In this document: positions 5,388-6,780 of the stretch, one piece after another
Position numbering within the stretch: the first letter of the stretch is position 1
Layout of the letters: each line of letters opens with the position of its first letter
Assembly: GCA_937901395.1 (NCBI GenBank)
Contig: CALCDB010000201.1
Location: 1 to 6,780 of the forward strand
Direction: 5' to 3'
Source: an uncultured Verrucomicrobiota bacterium
GTDB lineage: Bacteria; Verrucomicrobiota; Kiritimatiellia; RFP12; UBA1067
DNA length: 6,780 nucleotides
Made by a program: the position numbers and the translations under genes
Notes under the pieces: model-generated
Databases searched by the model: none
What the model was told of the DNA's origin: nothing
The model's input: the letters and a program-made list of their open reading frames with translations, nothing else

Positions 5388-6119
5388 ATGGTTAAGCGCT
5401 TTCGACTTGTGGCAGGGCCAAACGGATCGGGCAAATCCACGCTCGTTAGATGGTTGCATGACGACTATAAAGTCAATTTCTATTCATTTATAAATGCGGA
5501 TGATATTTTCGCCGAGGTTTTGAAGACTGGTGTATATTTACCAAAGTTCCCAGTAACCAAAGAAGAGCTCGTGCATTATGCAGATGAATCTACTTATGCG
5601 GAAGCAGTTAAAGCTATTTATCGTGGAGAAACTATTCGGGTAATTGGCGACCGTGTCTGTTTTGATATGTCCGCGATCAATTCATATACGATTGCGCTTT
5701 TCGCTAATTTCCTGCAAGATCGATTCATTAATCGTGGCGAGAGTTTTTCGCAAGAAACGGTATTTTCGCATCCCTCGAAAATAGAAGCATTGAAGCGTGC
5801 GCAGGCTGCCGGGTATCGAACTTATTTGTATTTTGTAGCTACATCAAATGCAGAGATTAATTTACTCCGTGTGGCCAATCGACACGCTCAAGGTGGGCAT
5901 AATGTGCCTGATGATAAGATTGTTTCGCGTTATTCGCGTGCAATCTCGCAATTACCGCAAGCATTGCCTTATTTGTCGCGTGCTTTTGTGTTTGATAATA
6001 GTGGGGTAGAGATGAACTTTTTAGCACAATATGAGCAAGAGATTGGATGGACTTTTTCGCGCCCAATGGAGCAACTGCCAAATTGGTTTTTATCGGCGCT
6101 TTATGGTCACGTTTCATGA
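5388..6119 (+). CDS. Zeta-toxin-family P-loop kinase
   Basis: The 243-residue protein starts with V8-A-G-P-N-G-S-G-K16-S-T18, a Walker A motif of the zeta/AAA kinase type. N36-A-D-D-I follows (the 'N-x-D-x-I' substrate loop of zeta toxins), then S-F-S-Q-E123-T-V-F-S-H (the 'E-T' motif), Y-L-Y-F-V-A (strand), and R161/R165-H166 in the basic lid ending G-G-H-N-V-P. Known zeta/PezT toxins phosphorylate UDP-N-acetylglucosamine and poison cell-wall synthesis; whether this one does is unknown. Residues about 60-117 form a helical segment between the substrate loop and the E-T motif. The start lacks a strong ribosome site and lies 1 nt after the upstream stop, suggesting coupling to the small partner. 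It is A+T-richer than uppP. A terminator follows 37 nt after the stop. Confidence 0.85.
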   Translation: MVKRFRLVAGPNGSGKSTLVRWLHDDYKVNFYSFINADDIFAEVLKTGVYLPKFPVTKEELVHYADESTYAEAVKAIYRGETIRVIGDRVCFDMSAINSYTIALFANFLQDRFINRGESFSQETVFSHPSKIEALKRAQAAGYRTYLYFVATSNAEINLLRVANRHAQGGHNVPDDKIVSRYSRAISQLPQALPYLSRAFVFDNSGVEMNFLAQYEQEIGWTFSRPMEQLPNWFLSALYGHVS

Positions 6120-6156
6120 GGGACAGACAATTCTTGAGTTACGATGCGTGCGAAAT

Positions 6157-6194
6157 TGAGACGGAAGGTCAGACCTCTTGTCTCATTTTTTTTT
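6157..6194 (+). terminator. Rho-independent terminator after the zeta module
   Basis: TGAGAC (6157-6162) pairs with GTCTCA (6180-6185), and AGGT (6166-6169) with ACCT (6173-6176) around a 3-nt loop. Two G-U pairs and one mismatch lie between the two stems. Nine T residues follow directly (6186-6194). Confidence 0.9.
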
Positions 6195-6222
6195 GTTGTT
6201 TGTTGTTGCTTGTCAGTGTGCA

Positions 6223-6238
6223 TCTAGAGGGACTAGGT
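6223..6238 (-). repeat. 16-bp repeat, right (inverted) copy
   Basis: This is the exact reverse complement of 2284-2299. It lies 28 bp beyond the zeta terminator, outside any gene. The flanking bases of the two copies differ, so the shared unit is close to 16 bp. Confidence 0.7.
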
Positions 6239-6258
6239 GGACGACGAAAGTGATTTAG

Positions 6259-6285
6259 ACAGGATTAACAGGATGGACAGGATTG
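6259..6285. repeat. Three ACAGGATNN units with a 9-bp period
   Basis: Units start at 6259, 6268 and 6277 (ACAGGATTA, ACAGGATGG, ACAGGATTG). The same kind of 'aacaggat' short tandem is, from memory, a dispersed intergenic repeat in several environmental bacterial phyla. Here it follows the 16-bp repeat by 20 bp. Confidence 0.8.
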
Positions 6286-6332
6286 AGGGAGGAGGTTGAG
6301 GCGGGAGGTTTGAGGGTGAGCGCAGGGGAGGC
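6286..6332 (+). other. G-rich purine tract
   Basis: This stretch is almost free of C, with GGG runs at about 6288, 6303, 6314 and 6325. Several GG pairs lie between, enough for a loose G-quadruplex or triplex. No gene is present. Biological meaning is uncertain. Confidence 0.4.
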
Positions 6333-6343
6333 GATAAGTCCTG

Positions 6344-6419
6344 AAAAGTTGCAAAAGTGCGAGATAAAAGAGTTCAAAAAGTTGCAAAAGTTATCTCTTA
6401 GATGGTCATAAAAGTTGCA
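6344..6419. repeat. Three AAAAGTTGCA repeats at exactly 33-bp spacing
   Basis: Copies start at 6344, 6377 and 6410. The first two share 15 bases (AAAAGTTGCAAAAGT) and the third shares 10. Each contains the palindrome TTGCAA or its half. An inverted pair, GAGATAA (6361-6367) and TTATCTC (6391-6397), flanks the middle copy. About three helical turns between units would place bound proteins on nearly one DNA face. The array sits between the convergent zeta and yoeB operons, with no gene in it. Confidence 0.7.
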
Positions 6420-6439
6420 TCTTGACAAAAGAATTTTGA

Positions 6440-6451
6440 GGGACAGATCCC
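6440..6451 (-). terminator. Weak hairpin downstream of yoeB, possible terminator
   Basis: GGGA-caga-TCCC, flanked by TTTTGA and AAAAAA, can extend to a longer imperfect stem. On the minus strand it lies about 35 nt after the yoeB stop. It is followed there by T-containing but not T-only sequence, so termination would be inefficient. Confidence 0.35.
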
Positions 6452-6484
6452 AAAAAAGTCAATAAAATCAAGGGTTTGAGGAGG

Positions 6485-6742
6485 CTATTCGTAATGGCTC
6501 TTGCAGGCGAGAATCTCAAGGTTACCATTGATGATGCGAAAGACAATACGGTCGGCTTGATTGATGCGAACACTCCACCATCCGCTGAGATTGCCTCGCA
6601 GGGGTTCGGGGTTGCCGATACAGGACGTGCCGTTGCGGTCAATACTCTGGAGAAGTTGGTTGATGCGCTTGAGTGTTTTGGCGTCCTGCCGTTGCCAAGA
6701 AAGATATTCTTCCCAGGCATCTTCATGCCAGACCTTACGCAT
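6485..6742 (-). CDS. yoeB: YoeB-family ribosome-dependent mRNA interferase toxin
   Basis: The product is 85 residues, the usual size. It opens with W-H-E-D-A-W-E-E-Y-L-x-W and ends with S-H-Y-E, and has G-N-P-E-P-L-R-G-N-L-S-G-W-W-S-x-R-I in the middle. The residues that carry out RNA cleavage in E. coli YoeB are at the same numbers: E46, R65, H83 and Y84. YoeB enters the ribosomal A site and cuts the mRNA. The start is the ATG at 6742, with GAGGA about 8 nt upstream on the minus strand. The in-frame ATG at 6763 would add 7 residues the family lacks. It overlaps the end of the upstream antitoxin by 8 nt, the standard yefM-yoeB arrangement. It is convergent with the zeta operon. Confidence 0.95.
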   Translation of the reverse strand: MRKVWHEDAWEEYLSWQRQDAKTLKRINQLLQSIDRNGTSCIGNPEPLRGNLSGWWSVRINQADRIVFRIINGNLEILACKSHYE

Positions 6743-6780
6743 GGACGAGATCCTCGGCGTCAATCAAGTCGTGTTCGGCC
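6735..6780 (-). CDS. yefM: C-terminus of a YefM/Phd-family antitoxin (partial)
   Basis: Only the last 14 codons and the stop (6737-6735) are in the window: A-E-H-D-L-I-D-A-E-D-L-V-H-A. This is an acidic tail such as YefM uses to wrap YoeB. The call rests mainly on its position: it overlaps the start of a clear yoeB by 8 nt in the usual antitoxin-first order. The DNA-binding N-terminus and the operon promoter lie outside the window. Confidence 0.6.
   Translation of the reverse strand, partial: AEHDLIDAEDLVHA

Noticed and set aside
2284..6238. Integron cassette array because of the clustered toxin-antitoxin genes
   Set aside because: No attC-like sites with GTTRRRY/RYYYAAC ends or integrase were seen, and each module has its own promoter.
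1..6780. tRNA or rRNA genes
   Set aside because: No T-loop GTTCGANTC-type core with matching cloverleaf arms and no rRNA-like stretch was noticed on either strand.

Overview
The window looks like chromosomal DNA of a Gram-negative bacterium that sorts proteins to its surface by a PEP-CTERM signal. The best guess is an uncultured member of the Verrucomicrobiota/Kiritimatiellota group. Three things point there: the C-terminal PEP-CTERM signal on the 4245-4829 protein, the neighbouring secreted protein built from W-rich, 'DTIPAG..FFF.RS' modules, and the AAGGA-type ribosome sites. No 16S gene or other taxonomic marker is present, so this is an inference.

Left end (1-1465): a mosaic of gene pieces that do not belong together. 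A plus-strand tail of a nucleoside-deoxyribosyltransferase-like protein (2-106) meets minus-strand phage head-tail genes: an HK97-gp10-like N-terminus at 85-162 and a head-tail adaptor at 173-544. An unassigned minus-strand piece follows (557-709), then a plus-strand nucleoside (uridine) kinase that has lost everything before and including its Walker A lysine (709-1465). By coincidence of codon register, one plus-strand frame stays open across all of this, giving a misleading 485-codon ORF. Either a phage-related rearrangement or an assembly chimera must explain it.

Housekeeping gene (1481-2239): uppP, the undecaprenyl-diphosphate phosphatase, lies 15 nt behind the kinase and is intact.

Accessory block (about 2284-6238): a 16-bp sequence occurs at 2284-2299 and again inverted at 6223-6238. 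Between the copies lie three separately expressed units. The first is a VapBC-like antitoxin/PIN-toxin pair (2425-3083). The second is a secreted repeat protein plus a PEP-CTERM protein (3304-4829), which end in a strong terminator. The third is a zeta-type P-loop kinase with a 63-residue alanine-rich partner (5195-6119), also ending in a terminator. Each unit has its own sigma70-like promoter, and all three promoters have an 18-nt spacer and an extended -10 (TGn). Four degenerate 22-bp direct repeats (4933-5020), which resemble an IS21-family end, separate the second and third units.

Right end (6239-6780): a gene-poor, repeat-rich stretch holds three ACAGGAT units at a 9-bp period, a G-rich tract, and three AAAAGTTGCA units exactly 33 bp apart. 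Beyond it a yefM-yoeB toxin-antitoxin operon enters on the minus strand. The window therefore carries three toxin-antitoxin-like modules of different families. This, with the repeats and the chimeric left end, marks it as a genomic-island-like or recombination-prone region around one housekeeping gene.
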